A stretch of 64,000 nt of DNA from the NCBI GenBank assembly GCA_014218235.1, contig CM024758.1, forward strand, positions 69,388,206 through 69,452,205, given 5' to 3'. The DNA comes from Colocasia esculenta. Its lineage: Eukaryota > Streptophyta > Magnoliopsida > Alismatales > Araceae. The notes under the pieces are model-generated. The model was given only the letters and a program-made list of their open reading frames with translations, did not search any database and was not told the origin of the DNA. Both the position numbers and the translations under genes were made by a program. The stretch's first letter is position 1, and the number at the start of each line of letters is the position of its first letter. Positions 44,572 through 56,900 of the stretch are shown piece after piece.

Positions 44572-46581
44572 ATGGAGCCCTTCAAGGGAGGCGCTCATGG
44601 AGATCTCCTTCTCCCTCCTGGGAAAGGGGTCGTCTCCTCCGGATCTCCTGTGGATGCCGCGAGTGATCATGTCCCGGGACGTGGATCCTCACAAGGCGTT
44701 CCTGCCCGCTCTCGTGCTTCATCACGTAGCCGATCAGGAGGTAGGTCGCGTCCTCCTCCTTCAGTCTCCTCTTCTAAAAAGGCATGGAATGAGCTCTTTA
44801 CAGGAGCTTCAGCATCCCCAAGCTCCGGGCTTAGACTATCCTTCATACCTCCTTCGGTACTTGATAATCGGCCTGTCGCTTCCTTCCATGAGGCCGATTC
44901 ACAAGAGTTATTGAGTTCTTGGAGATTCACGGTGGTTGGATATATTGTTGGTCTATCTCCAGTCTACTCTCCTCTGAAGTCCTTCATCGACAAGCAGTGG
45001 AAGCCTAAGGGAAACTACGATCTACATATGCGCAATGGAGGATTCTTCGTTTGCAGCTTCTCTCTAGAAGAAGACATGCAATCTGTGCTCGAGGGCTTCT
45101 GGCACATCCGGGGCCATCCCTTCATCGTCCAACGGTGGAACCGTGATATCAAAATAGAGAAGGCTATGTTGTCCTCAATTCCTTTGTGGATCTCATTCCT
45201 AACCTCCCTCGTTACCTATGGTCACATACCTCTCTTAGTAAGATCGCCAGTGTTCTTGGGACTCCCTTGTTCATGGACAAGCTTACTGCCTAGGAGAAGA
45301 CTCTTTTATGCTCGCGTATGTGTTCTCATCTCTTCAAAGTTCTTGTTTCCTGCCAACATCCCGGTCCTGCATGAATCTGGGTTTACTGAAGACATTAACG
45401 TGGAATATGAATGGCGTCCAAAGCCATGTTCTGCATGTTCCTCGTTCGGTCATCAAGATGGTACATGTAGCCTGGGAAATGCTTCTAATGGTAATCCAAG
45501 GAATGTTCAGACGCAATGGAGACCTAAGCCTGTTGCTGTGTCTGGTACCTCTCGAGTTGACTGCCCCCGGGTCGACTCAGTCAACCCTAACACGTCCAAA
45601 AGCATCGTACCACCCTACCTTCTTCAGCTAAAGGCAACAAATCGGATCTTCCTCGTTTCGAGATTCTGCATGCATAAATCCGGCATCTGTTCAAGACCTT
45701 CTTATTTCCAACGATGCAACGGTGGCAAATGCTCTTCATGCACGGGACGTTGTTACTTCAGATGGAAACCATTATGATATCTCTTCAGCTAATCAAGGGG
45801 AATCCTCCATTTCTATGAGTGTAAATTCAGATAGGCCCATGGTGACTCATTCCATAATTGATACGTGCATGGCTTCTCCTTTATCCGAGCAAGGAAAGTC
45901 TGCTTTTTCTGAAGCTGCTAAAGATCTTCTTATTTCCAAAGAAGTGACGGTGCCATCTATCCTTCAGACAATGGTGGCAACTGCTCTTCATGCTCGGGAC
46001 GTTGTTACTTCAGATGGAAACCATTATGATGTCTCTTCAGCTAATCAAGGGGAATCTGCCATCTCTATGAGTGTAATTCTGGATAGGCCCACGGTGATTG
46101 ATACGTGCATGGCTGCTCCTTTATCCGAGCACGAAAGTCAGCTACTTCTGAAGCTGCTAAAGATCTTCTTATTTCCAAAGAAGTGACGGTGCCTTCCATC
46201 CTTCAGGAATGTGATACTATTACTTCGGATGGTAATCATTGTGATAGTGAATCCTCCTTTTCCATGAGTGTAAAACTGAACTGGTCCACGGTGACTCATT
46301 CTAAATCTTCCACGGCCAGACCGGATGATACAGCTGGCTGTCCCATGATGAAAGCGGCAGCTATAACAGGAAAGCAGATCGATGATGGTCCTCATGATAT
46401 TCCTCCTGTCAAAGCTGGGCAAATAAATTTTAAGCAGAAGGAAGTTGCTATTCCTAGAATATCTTTGAACATCCCATCCTTAGATGCCAAATTTGATACC
46501 TCTAAACTTAAGGATGTGGATCGCGTGCATATCTTAGACCGAGGAAAAAATCGGTCGAAGTCTTTGACCATAAAAAATTAG
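44572..46581 (+). pseudogene. LINE E ORF1 with tandem-duplicated tail
   Basis: Probable start at ATG 44572 (MEPFKGGAHGDLLLPP), in an open frame that begins at 44455. An RS-rich segment follows (SRASSRSRSGGRSRPPP, about residues 46-62), then the DUF4283-like domain (SSWRFTVVGYIVGLSPVYSP, GGFFVCSFSLEEDMQSVLEG, GHPFIVQRWNRD) and the knuckle CSACSSFGHQDGTC. Frameshifts occur near 45210 and 45740. The tail holds 2.5 imperfect tandem units of about 245 bp (45695-46300; ALHARDVVTSDGNHYD repeated). The last frame stops at 46579-46581, two bases before the ORF2 ATG. Confidence 0.85.
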
Positions 46582-46583
46582 AG

Positions 46584-49500
46584 ATGCATATGCTTTCTTG
46601 GAATGTGAGAGGTATGAATAGTAAGTCTAAATTGCTTGCTATGAAGAAGGAGTTAAAAATTCAAAATGTAGTATTGCAGTGCTTTGTGAGACAAAGATTA
46701 GGCAAGAAACCATGATTATGTCAAGCAATCTATATGGCCGAACTCTAATGTTATCATCAATTATAACAGCTCCTGGAGAGGTAGAATCTGATTCTCTGGA
46801 ATCCTAATGAGTTCACTATTTCCCTTATCTCTGAAAGTGCTCAGTACATTCATGTCAAGTGCACCAACTTGAGAAATGATGAAACCATTCTTCTGACTGC
46901 AATATATGGCTCGAACATCATTTATGAAAGAAGGTAGCTCTGGAAGGACCTTGATTATCTTTCTCAAAATATTGTTGATCCTTGGATTATTTTGGGAGAC
47001 TTCAATACTATCAGACATCCTCTGGAGAAAAAAGGGAGGCAGATTTGTTCCTCCTTCTCTGGTGGCCGACTTTAACAACCTAATTGATGCTGCTGCTCTC
47101 TTTGATTTGCCCCATGTTGGCAATCCTCTATCCTGGAACAACATGAAGACTGGTTCTCAAAGAATCTCTGCTCGTCTTGATAGAGTTCTGGTTAACTCCT
47201 CTGGGCGAATACCTTTGAAAATTTGGTGGTAAGTATGACACTATGTTGGTTTCTGATCACTCTCTTCTGCTTGTCACCTTCCACTCTGGTTCTCAGGTTG
47301 GTTCCACCAAACCAAGACCTTTAAATTATTGAACATGTGGACCCTTCATCCTAATTTCAAAAGCATTGTGCAAAGTGCCTGGAAACACCAATGTGAAGGG
47401 TCTCTTTATTCCAAGTATGCAAAAAAGCTTCGTCTAGTTAAATTTGCTTTGAAAGATTGGAATAAAAGGACTTTGGGGAGGTGGTCAACTCTACTTCTAC
47501 TACTCGGGCTGCTCTTATTGAAGCTCAGCATCTTCTTGCTGATAATCCTTCAGACGAGCTCATCCAAGATTGAGAGAAGTCCTACAGATGTGATTATCTT
47601 AAAGCTTTGGAAACTGAGGAAATGTTTGCTAAACAAAGTCCAAGCAGCAATGGCTGACTCTTGGCGACTCCAATACCAAGTTCTTCTATGCTACCATCAA
47701 AGCCAGGAGAATTCACAATTCCATAAAGCAATGTAAGTCAAGTGATGAGACCATTCTCACTACTGATGTTGATATTAGGGCACATGCTCTATCCTTTTAT
47801 GAAAACCTTCTCAATAAGAAGCTTGATAGAATTCATCCCTCAGTCGAGGTGAGAGCCACTCTAAATCCTAAGAAGTTGCTTTGCTGATGAAACCATTTAC
47901 TATGGAGGATGTTCGTCATGTTATTCATAGTTCCCCGAGAGATAAAAGCCATGGACGGGATGGGTTTACTGCAGAATTTTTTACTAGTTGTTGGGACATT
48001 GTTGGAGATCTTGTTTCCAAAGCGATTCTATCTTTCTTTGAGAATGGCCATTGGGAGAATCAGATCAACTCCACCTTTATTGCTCTTGTGCCTAAAATGC
48101 AAAATGTTGTTTCTCTTGATCAATTTCGGCCTATTTCTCTTTGCAACTTCATTTATAAGGTGATAACCAAGATGATGGCTGATCGTATGAAGTTAGTTCT
48201 TCCTTCCATTATCAGCCAACATCAATCTGCTTTTATTCCTGGCCGCAAAATTCAAAGTAATATTCTTCTGGCTAATGACTTGGCTAGAGACCTTCACTCT
48301 AAGCAAAAAGGTACTCGTTTTTGTCTCAAGGCTGACCTTTGCAAGGCCTTTGATTCCGTCTCTTGGGATTTCCTCTACTACATGATGAGACAAATGCGTT
48401 TCCCTACTGTTGGATCAGCTGGATAAAGTGCTACTTAGAATCTTGCAAATTTTCTATTCTTGTGAATGGTAGCCTTGAAGGGTTCTTCAAATGTTCGAAT
48501 GGCCTTCGTCAAGGCGATCCACTCTCTCCTTATCTCTTCACTATTGTTATGGAAGGATTCACATGTCTTATGGAAGCCGCTATTCAGCAAAAAAAGATTA
48601 AAGTCCCCACTGCGGGAAATCTCCCTATCTCTCATTTCATTTTTGCTGATGACCTCATTATTATCTTTAAGGATGATGCTAATTCAGCTACTGCTATTAA
48701 GAATCTTCTCCAACAATTCTACCACTATTCAGGCCTTAAGCTTAATACTACAAAGAGTATACTTTATATGGGAGGTAAGGTGAAGCACAGAAATGTTATC
48801 ATTGATATCCTCAATATTCCCATCGGCCAGCTTCCTACTACTTACCTGGGCCTGCCTCTGGTTAGTACTTCTCTTAAAAAAAGTCATTGTCAACCGATTA
48901 TTGACAAGATCAAGCAGCGGATTGAGTCTTGGAGGACTAACTTACTTTCTAGGGCGGGTAGACTGGAGCTGATCAAGTCTGTCCTCTCTTCCTACTCCAT
49001 CTATTGGTCAGTCTTTTTTACTTCCCTCTGCTGTGATCAAAGATATTGAGCGCCTCTTGTGGAACTTCTACTGGCAAGGTCACTCTTCTCAAAATACCAT
49101 CCACATGGTAAGCTGGAAAGACATATGTAGGCCGAAGAGTGAAGGTGGTCTGGGCATTCGCTGCATGGCTGATTGGAACTTGGCATGTGCAACAAAAAAC
49201 CCTTGGGATATATTGCAGAACCAAGAATCACTTTGTATCAGATGGGTTCATGAGAATTATCTCAAAAAATATTCTATTTGGAGCATTAAAGTTAAACCTT
49301 AGTTTTCTTCAGCTTGGAAGAATGTTTTAAAGCAGCGTGACTGGATTCTCCAACACATTACTTACAAGGTGGGAGCTGGCAGCCATCATAATTTCTTTGA
49401 AGATCCTTGGATTCATGGTAAAAGCATTAATATGTTGATCGGAGATCGGCTTAGACAGCATTTGGGCCTCAAGAGAGATATCACCTGTTCTCATTTCATT

Positions 49501-50199
49501 CATAACAATCAATGGTGTCTCCCTCCTCAAACTTCCATTGAAATGTTTGATCTTTTCCCTTTAATTCAAACTGTTACTTTACATCAGCAAGATGCCATTG
49601 TGTGGAACCACGGCAAGCTCAATACTTCAGAAATCTGGAACCACATTAGACAGCAAAATCAGAAAGTTGGTTGGGCTGACTGGATTTGGAAAAGTCCTAA
49701 TGTTCAGCGGTTTGCTCTCACTTCTTGGCAGACTATTTTGCACAAACATCCTACTCACAATAACTTAAGGAAAAGGGGATTCTAGATTCCCAGTCGTTGC
49801 ATCCTTTGTTGCTGTTCTGAGGAATGTGAAGACCACCTCTACTTTCAGTGCCAATTCTCTACTGCGGTTTGGGGCGAGATCTTAAACAGGTTAAATATAC
49901 AACGGGCTCCACGTCAAACTATTCTGCAGGAAATCCACTCTTTACGTGGAAGCTTCTCTCAAGACGGGTTTGCAACCACCCTTGCTCGATCCTTGTTTCG
50001 GGCCACCGTTTGGTGGATATGGCTAGAAAGATGCAAAAGGACCTTTGATGATGTTCGCACATCTGCCATTCATATTTCTCTTTCTATTATTCAAGATGTT
50101 CAGAGTAGTATGGAAGCTTACCCATATACTCGTCCTCTTTCGGGTCGGTCCAGATCTTTATGTAAAAGATTCAATATTAGCTTGAATAAACCAGTGTAG
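46584..50199 (+). pseudogene. LINE E ORF2: endonuclease, RT, zf-RVT
   Basis: Starts MHMLSWNVRGMNSKSKLL at 46584. Endonuclease pieces in shifting frames include DPWIILGDFNTIRH, NPLSWNNMKTG and RISARLDRVLVN (46900-47200). RT 47881-49020 includes INSTFIALVPKMQN, FRPISLCNFIYKVITKMMAD, HQSAFIPGRKIQSN, LKADLCKAFDSVS, GLRQGDPLSPYLFTIVMEGF, catalytic FADD (48642-48653) and SRAGRLELIKSVL. Then WKDICRPKSEGGLGIR, WIHGKSI-type and WADWIWKSPNVQRF regions, and WWIWLERCKRTF near the end (50199). At least eight stops or frameshifts are present. Confidence 0.88.
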
Positions 50200-50364
50200 T
50201 CATCGGCTTGTGATGTCACATTGGTTCTTCTTTGGGGGTCTCTTTCTCCCTTCTTTTACTTCTTCTAGGTTTTAGGTTCTCTACCCAATTCCTCCTACTG
50301 TACTCTGAATCTTTTACATTAATTTATTCATTCCTTTGGTTGACCGACCAAAAAAAAAAAGTTT

Positions 50365-50552
50365 TGTAGTCATGAGTGTTAGTCTGGAAATTCTAATGTG
50401 AGGGCGGTGGAGTGAGAACATTCCACCTCTTTGAGGTGGGGTGCACTCTTCTGAACTCCATTAGGAGATTTCCTCCTTTGCTCTGCTATTTTGTTGGGCA
50501 TAGGCTTGTAAATTATTTCTCTTTCAATATAGTATTACTTACCAAAAAAAAA
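50365..50552 (+). mobile_element. LINE C 3' UTR, second part and poly(A)
   Basis: Finishes the hairpin, then GGTGGAGTGAGAACATTCC, a second hairpin CCACCTC-TTT-GAGGTGG (50423-50439), GGTGCACTCTTCTGAACT and TTACTTACC plus poly(A). It ends at the TSD GAGTATGGATCCAC (50553-50566). Confidence 0.9.
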
Positions 50553-53125
50553 GAGTATGGATCCACTTATTTTTCAGATCACTCCATGTTATTGGTGCAC
50601 ACTACAAAGGAGACTAATCATGGGCACAAACCTTTTAAATTCTTTAATATCTAGACAAAGCATCCTGACTATATGAATATTGTGAAAACCGCTTGGAACC
50701 AGGATTTTCATGGCTCTCCCACATTTATCCTTTGTAAGAAGCTAAAGGAAGTGAAGCTCGCTTTGCGAAAATGGAATTCTGAAGTTTTTGGAGATGTTCA
50801 TAACAGGCTCAAGAACCTAAGGAATTCTCTCTCAAAATGTCAAGAAAAACTTATGCAGAACCCTATGGACAACTAACTCATTGATGAAGAAAACAGAATT
50901 AAAAGGGATTATACTCAAGCTCTTGATGTTGAAGAATCCTTTTATAAACAAAAATCAAGGCAGAAATGGCTTTCTCTGGGGGACAACAATACCAAATTCT
51001 TTCATGTAGCCTTCAAAGCCAGGAGATCTATTAATACTATCAGTAAGTGTATGGATGCTGAGGGTAACACTATTGAGGATATTGACAAAGTTAGACAACA
51101 CTCTGTGCATTTCTTTTCTTCTTTGCTTAATAAACCTTCTCTTAACTGGAGTTCAATCCAAGTCAAGCCGAGGCAATCTCTTGATGATATGGATATTGAG
51201 TAGCTTGTTCATGAGGTTACAAATGAGGAAATTAAAGAGGTTGTCTTCAAATCCCCAAAAGGTAAAAGCCCAGGTCCTGATGGCTTCCCGGCAGAAATTT
51301 TCCAATCCTCTTGTGATATTGTGGGAGAGCAAGTTATTATGGCTGTTAAACACTACTTTCTTACTTCTAGATTGCTGAAGCAATTTAACTGCACCTTCAT
51401 AGCTCTTATTCCAAAGAATGATGGGGCGGATTCTTTGGACCAGTACAGACCTATTTCCCTTTGTAATTTCATTTACAAAATCATCTCCAAGATTCTGGCC
51501 AATCGTCTGCAAAAGGTTCTTCACAAGCTCATTAGTCCTAATCAAGCGACTTTTATCAAAGGGAGGTCAATCCATGATAATATTCTTCTCACAAATGATC
51601 TTGTCCGTGATCTCCATTCTAAATCTAAAGGGAATCATCTTTGCTTCAAGGCTGATTTGAGGAAAGCATTTGACTCCATAAATAGGGAATTTGTTTACTA
51701 CATGATGAAAGAAATGAATTCCCTGACCTCTGGATTAATTGGATTAGAAACTGTATTGAAAATCCAACTTTCTCTATCTTTTTAATGGTTCGCCGGCTGG
51801 GTTCTTTCAAAGTAATAATGGAGTCCGTCAGAGAGATCCCCTATCTCCTTATCTATTCACTATTGCCATGGAAGGTTTTACTTGTCTACTTGAGAATGCG
51901 GTTCTTAGAGGGGATATTAAGGTTCCTATTGCTGGAAATATGCATATATCTCATGTTGTTTTTGCTGATGACTTGATTATTTTCCTCAAGAATGATCTTT
52001 CATCCGCTGAAAATCTCATGGAAGTGATCAAAAATTTTTCTACCTGTTCGGGTCTCAACCTAAACAAGCAGAAAAGCAAGATTTTCATTGGTGGTAGTGT
52101 GAAGCAAAAGGAAAGGTATTTGCAGATTTTGGGAGTCAAAGAAGTGAATTTCTTGTTCCATATCTTGGCCTTCCTCTGGTTTCTTCGTCCATAAAGAAAG
52201 TGCATTGTCTTCCTTTGGTGGAGAAAATCACTAACAGGTTGAACTCTTGGAAGAATAAGCTTTTATCCAAAGCTGGCCGCTTGGAGCTTATTAGATCTGT
52301 GCTTCAATCCTATTCTATATACTAGTCGTCCACCTTTATTCTCCCTAAGGGTCTCATTATTCATATTGAGAATATTCTTCGAGAGTTCTTTTGGAAAGGT
52401 AGCTCGGAAACTAAACCTTTACACATGGTCAGTTGGAATGATATCTGCAAACCGAAGAAGGAAGGAGGGCTGGGACTAAGAAGATTGCATGACTGGAATA
52501 GAGCAGCTTCTATAAAACTTCTGTGGGACACCTTGCAAAGAAGAGACTCCATATGGATCGAGTGGATATACAACAAGTACTTGCAAAAGCAAAACATTTA
52601 GCTGATTAAAACGAAATCTCACTACTCTAGTGCTTGGAAAGGGTTCTAAAAGAAAGAGAGTGGATGCAACACCAAATCACCTACTATACCTACTCATGAC
52701 CAATTAAAGTTAAAAGGGTTCCAGCTGGCCAGCCAATGTATTCTTTGCAGCAATTATGAAGAAAGCCACAACCATCTCTTCTTCCAATGTGAGTATTCTA
52801 GATGGATTTGGCAGCAATTACTTTTCAGACTTGATCTCCATCGGATGCCAAAGGATTCTATGGCAGAAGAACTCCAGAAATTAAATGAAAATTTTCCCTC
52901 CAAAAACTACATTTGGTCGCTTGTTCAGCTTGTCCTTAAAGCAGCGGTTTGGTGGATTTGGCGAGAGAGGTGCATCAAACTTTTGAAGACAAAAGAAGAA
53001 CCAAAATGCAGCTACTTTTAGAGATCTTATTAGACATCAAAATTTGCATGGAGAACTCCAACATCAAAAGCAAGTCTCACAGAGAGAAAGACATGTTCAT
53101 TCGGTTTAATATCACTCAGCTATAA
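50553..53125 (+). pseudogene. LINE B ORF2, end of endonuclease, RT, zf-RVT
   Basis: Continues EYGSTYFSDHSMLLVH in frame with 33438. It then shows KSPGPDGFPAEIF, NCTFIALIPKNDG, YRPISLCNFIYKIISKILA, IKGRSIHDNI, FKADLRKAFDSINREF, catalytic FADD (51961-51972), SKAGRLELIRSVLQ and KEGGLGLRRLHDWN. The zf-RVT region (CILCSNYEESHNHLFFQC) and WWIWRERC follow, with the stop at 53123. Stops include TAG at 50653, TAA at 50875, TAG at 51201 and TAG at 52323, mostly explained by single transitions. A roughly 250-bp stretch corresponding to the region before the zf-RVT is missing near 52690. Confidence 0.9.
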
Positions 53126-53353
53126 TCTGCTTTTTCCTTTTCAGTCTTCTTACTCATAGTCCACAACTTGTGTGGTCATGAGCTGTTTATCTTGGTTATC
53201 CTAATGTTGAGAGTGGTGGAGTGAGAACATTCCACCTCTTTGAGGTGGGGTGCACTCTCCTACTATCCTTTAGGAGCCTTGCCTATGTATCGATTTGATT
53301 ATAGGTTTGTACACTTTTCATTTATACAATACTTTATTACGTACCAAAAAAAA
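53126..53353 (+). mobile_element. LINE B 3' UTR and poly(A)
   Basis: Hairpin CTCAT-A-GT-CCACA...TGTGG-TC-ATGAG (53153-53182), second hairpin CCACCTC-TTT-GAGGTGG (53232-53248), GGTGCACTCTCCT and TTACGTACC plus poly(A). The TSD AGAGATGCGCCCCAC follows at 53354-53368. Confidence 0.9.
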
Positions 53354-53873
53354 AGAGATGCGCCCCACCCTCTCCATGCTCATGGAGAGAAAATCGCACA
53401 AGCCAAAGGAGTTCCATCTCACATGGACTCTTCCAGAAATGGTGCGCATGGTCCATCTCAACAAGGAGTCCATCTTCAGAAGGACTCTTCTCCAGAAGCT
53501 TTGCAAGGTGGCGCGCCCCATGCTCATGTTCCATCTCACTAAGGAGTCCATCTTCAGAAGGACTCTTCTCTAGAAGGTTTGCAAGGTGGCGCCCAAGTTC
53601 AAATTCAAACACCAGCCATTGCGCAAGCTCCACAATCTAAGCAAAGCATTCAACAAATGGAGGACTGTTCACCACCTATTGCGCAAGCTCCAACAACCCA
53701 AGCTACCACAGCCCACGCTCCCTTCAAGGTAATTCGAAATTTAAAAAACTTGTTGCTGTGGATGAGGTAGATAAGACAAGATTTAAAAAAGGAAATGGAA
53801 AGGATATGATTGGAGAGGATTTAGTGAAGGGAAAGGATAAGAAAAAGGATACTAGCTCTTTTAGAACCAATTA
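53354..53873 (+). pseudogene. LINE A ORF1, second part
   Basis: The C-terminal tail of ORF1 after LINE B. It is polar and rich in Gln, Ala and His (AIAQAPQSKQS and APTTQATTAHAP), then lysine-rich up to a stop at 53871. It contains a short direct repeat (CTCACTAAGGAGTCCATCTT and CTCAACAAGGAGTCCATCTT units, 53450-53590). No known domain. Confidence 0.75.
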
Positions 53874-53910
53874 ATTACTGCTTCTTGGTTCGCCCCTATC
53901 CTTTAGCTTT

Positions 53911-56900
53911 ATGAAGATCATATCTTGGAATACTCGGGGAATGAATAAACCTACTAAGTGTAGGGAGGTTAATAGAATTATTAAGCCCACTGCTTGCGAC
54001 ATTGCAATTTTAGTAGAAACTAAGATTAAATCTTCTCATACTGGTTCTAGGAAAAGACTAATTTGGCCTGAAGCTGATCTCATCACTAATGATTCTAATT
54101 TAGTTAATGGTAGAGTCTGGATCTTGTGGAACCCCAATCTTATTGAGATTACTAGTATTCACTCAATGCCTCAATGCATTCATGTGGAAGGAAAAGATAA
54201 AAATACCAGCACTCTTTTCAACTTATCTGCCATTTATGCTTCAAATAGTGCCCAAGAAAGGATTGATCTTTAGAGAGATATTTGTTCCTTTGCTGGTACT
54301 ACCTCCAATTCCCCTTGGATGGTGGTGGGAGACTTCAACACAGTGAGATATCCGCATGAGAAAGTGGGGGGAAGGGATTTATCTGTTTCAATGTTAGCTG
54401 ATTTCAATGACTGCATCCTCTCTAGTGATCTTTTTACATGAAGTCTGTGGGTGATTGGCTTTCTTGGAGTAATAGAGGGACCCCTAACAGGAAAATCATG
54501 GCTAGACTTGATAGATGCTTGATCAACAAGGAATGGTTAAATGCTTATCCGGACTATTTGCTTGAATATGATGTTCAATATCTCTCGGATCATTCACTGT
54601 TAACAATATGTTCTGAAAATGAGGTTCCAAGAGGGAAAAAACCTTTCAGGTACTTCAACATGTAGAGTTCCCACCCTCAATTCCTTGATGTCATTGAAGC
54701 TTCTTGGAGTATTCAGGTTCATGGAACAGCTCCTTTTGTTCTCACCCAAAAACTTAAATCTTGCAAGGAAGCCTTGATGGAGTGGAATAAGAATGTTTTT
54801 GGTAATATTCATGATGGAGTGGCTGCCAGTAAAGGGGAGCTGATCAATGCTCAAAACTACCTAGCTCAAAATCCTCATGATGAAGATCTTATCAGCAAGG
54901 AAAATGAAGCCAGGGAAAATTATGCCAAAGCTCTTGCAATTGAGGAAAACTATATAAGGCAGAAATCAAGGGTAAATTGGCTCACTCTTGGGGACTCCAA
55001 TACCAAATTTTTTTATGCTTCTATTGCAGCTAGAAAAGCAAGGAACACTATTAGGAAATGCAAGGATGGCAATGGTAATCTGATTCATGATATTGATAAA
55101 GTTAAAGACCATACTGTGGAATTTTACAGATCCCTTCTCAATTAGTTGCAACATAGTGATCTCCATGATTTAGAGGTCTGAAGTAAGCTTTCTCAAGAAG
55201 AGGTGGATTTTCTTAGCCAGGCAATCACTGAAGAAGAAATCAGATCTACTGTTTTCAGTTCTCCCAAAACAAAAGTCCAGGTCCGGATGGCTTTACTGCA
55301 GAATTCTTTCAAGTTACTTGGAACATTGTTGGTAAGGATGTCATAAATGCTCGTCAGCACTTCTTTACTACGGGTAGGATGCACAAACAATTGAATTGTA
55401 CTTTTATCTCTCTTATTCCCAAGTCCGCTGGTGCTGATTGTCTAGAGAACTATAGGCCTATCTCTTTATGTAACTTCATTTATAAAGTTATTTCTAAAGT
55501 GATGGCCAATAGACTGCAGAAAGTTATGGATACAGTTATAAGCCCCAATCAATCAGCCTTCATCAAAGGTAGAGGTATCCACCAAAATGTGCTCCTTGCT
55601 AATGATATTGTCAAAGATTTACATTCTAAATCTGCTGGAAAAAAAATTTGCTTTAAAGCTGATTTGAGAAAAGCATTTGATTCTGTCAATAGGTCCTTCA
55701 TTTATGAAATGATGAGGAAAATGCTTTTTCCTTCAAAGTGGATAGATTGGATCAGAAATTGCTTAGAAACTCCTAAATTCTTTGTTTTATTCAATGGTTC
55801 TCTAATTGGCTTTTTTGGAAGTGGTAATGGGATTAGACAAGGAGACCCTCTTTCTCCCTACTTGTTCACCATTGCTATGGAGGGATTGACTTGTATGCTT
55901 GAGAAGGTTGTTTTAGATGGCAGCCTTAAAGTTCCTACAGCCGGGAATTGCAATGTTTCACATACTATTTTTGCGGATGATTTGCTGATATTCATTCAAA
56001 ATGACTATAATTCTGTGACAAAGTTGGCTGATATTTTGAATATCTTTGGTAGAATTTCTGGTCTTGCTCTTAATCTTCAGAAAAGCAAGGTTTATGTGGG
56101 GGCAGCCATCAAAGATAAAGAGCATATCTCTAGCACTCTTGGTGTTGCAGAAGGTAACCTCCCAGTCCCTTACTTGGGTCTTCCTCTTTTCTCGAATGCC
56201 ATCAATAAAAGCCATTGCCATCTCATTGTTGAAAAGATTAGAAAGAGGCTGAATTCTTGGAAATGTAGATTGCTTTCTAAAGCAGGAAGACTTGAATTGA
56301 TCCATTCAGTTCTTCAATCCTATGCTTTGTATTGGTCCAATGCTTTTATCTTACCTGTGGATTCATGAAGTGGAAACCATTCTTAGAAATTCTTTTGGCA
56401 TGGCACCCAAGAAAATAATGCACTCCATATGGTCAAATGGTCTACTATTTGTAAACCCAAGGATGAAGGTGGGCTGAATTTGAAGAATCTAAGAATGGAA
56501 TAAAGCAGGTATGATCAAACTTCTCTGGGATTTGCTACAGGATAAGAAAACCATCTGGAACAATTGGATAAAAGAAAAGTACTTTAAGAGAAAATCTGTT
56601 TGGTGTGTTGAACCCAAATCTTATTATTCGGCTGCAATCAAAGGTATTTTGAAAGCTAGAAAATGGCTGGTTGAGCATGTTTCTTATGTTATTTCTACAG
56701 GAAATAAAACTAGCATGTGGTATGACCCGGGATCAATGGAAAAAGCATATACCAATTGTATGGTGATAGGATAAGACAAGATTTAGGAGCTCCTAGAAAT
56801 TTGCAGATTTCTAGTTTCATCCATGAAGGGGATTGGAGACTCCCAAATGCAACAACTCATGAAATGATCACTCTTTGGCCTCAAATTACTACAATTCCTA

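Larger units (their letters stand above)
44389..50364 (+). mobile_element. LINE E, near-full-length
   Basis: A complete LINE inserted into the LINE C 3' UTR. It has the 5' stem at 44419-44442, ORF1, ORF2, the 3' UTR hairpin at 50191-50224, and TTTGGT-TGACCG-ACCAAA before poly(A) ending about 50360. It belongs to the same group as fragments F, G and N. The TSD is short (6 bp), so the exact borders are less certain than for the other LINEs. Confidence 0.9.

Noticed and set aside
47881..49049. Bacterial-type retron or diversity-generating RT
   Set aside because: RT motifs, endonuclease, zf-RVT end, poly(A) and TSD fit plant LINEs; no template-repeat pairs were seen.
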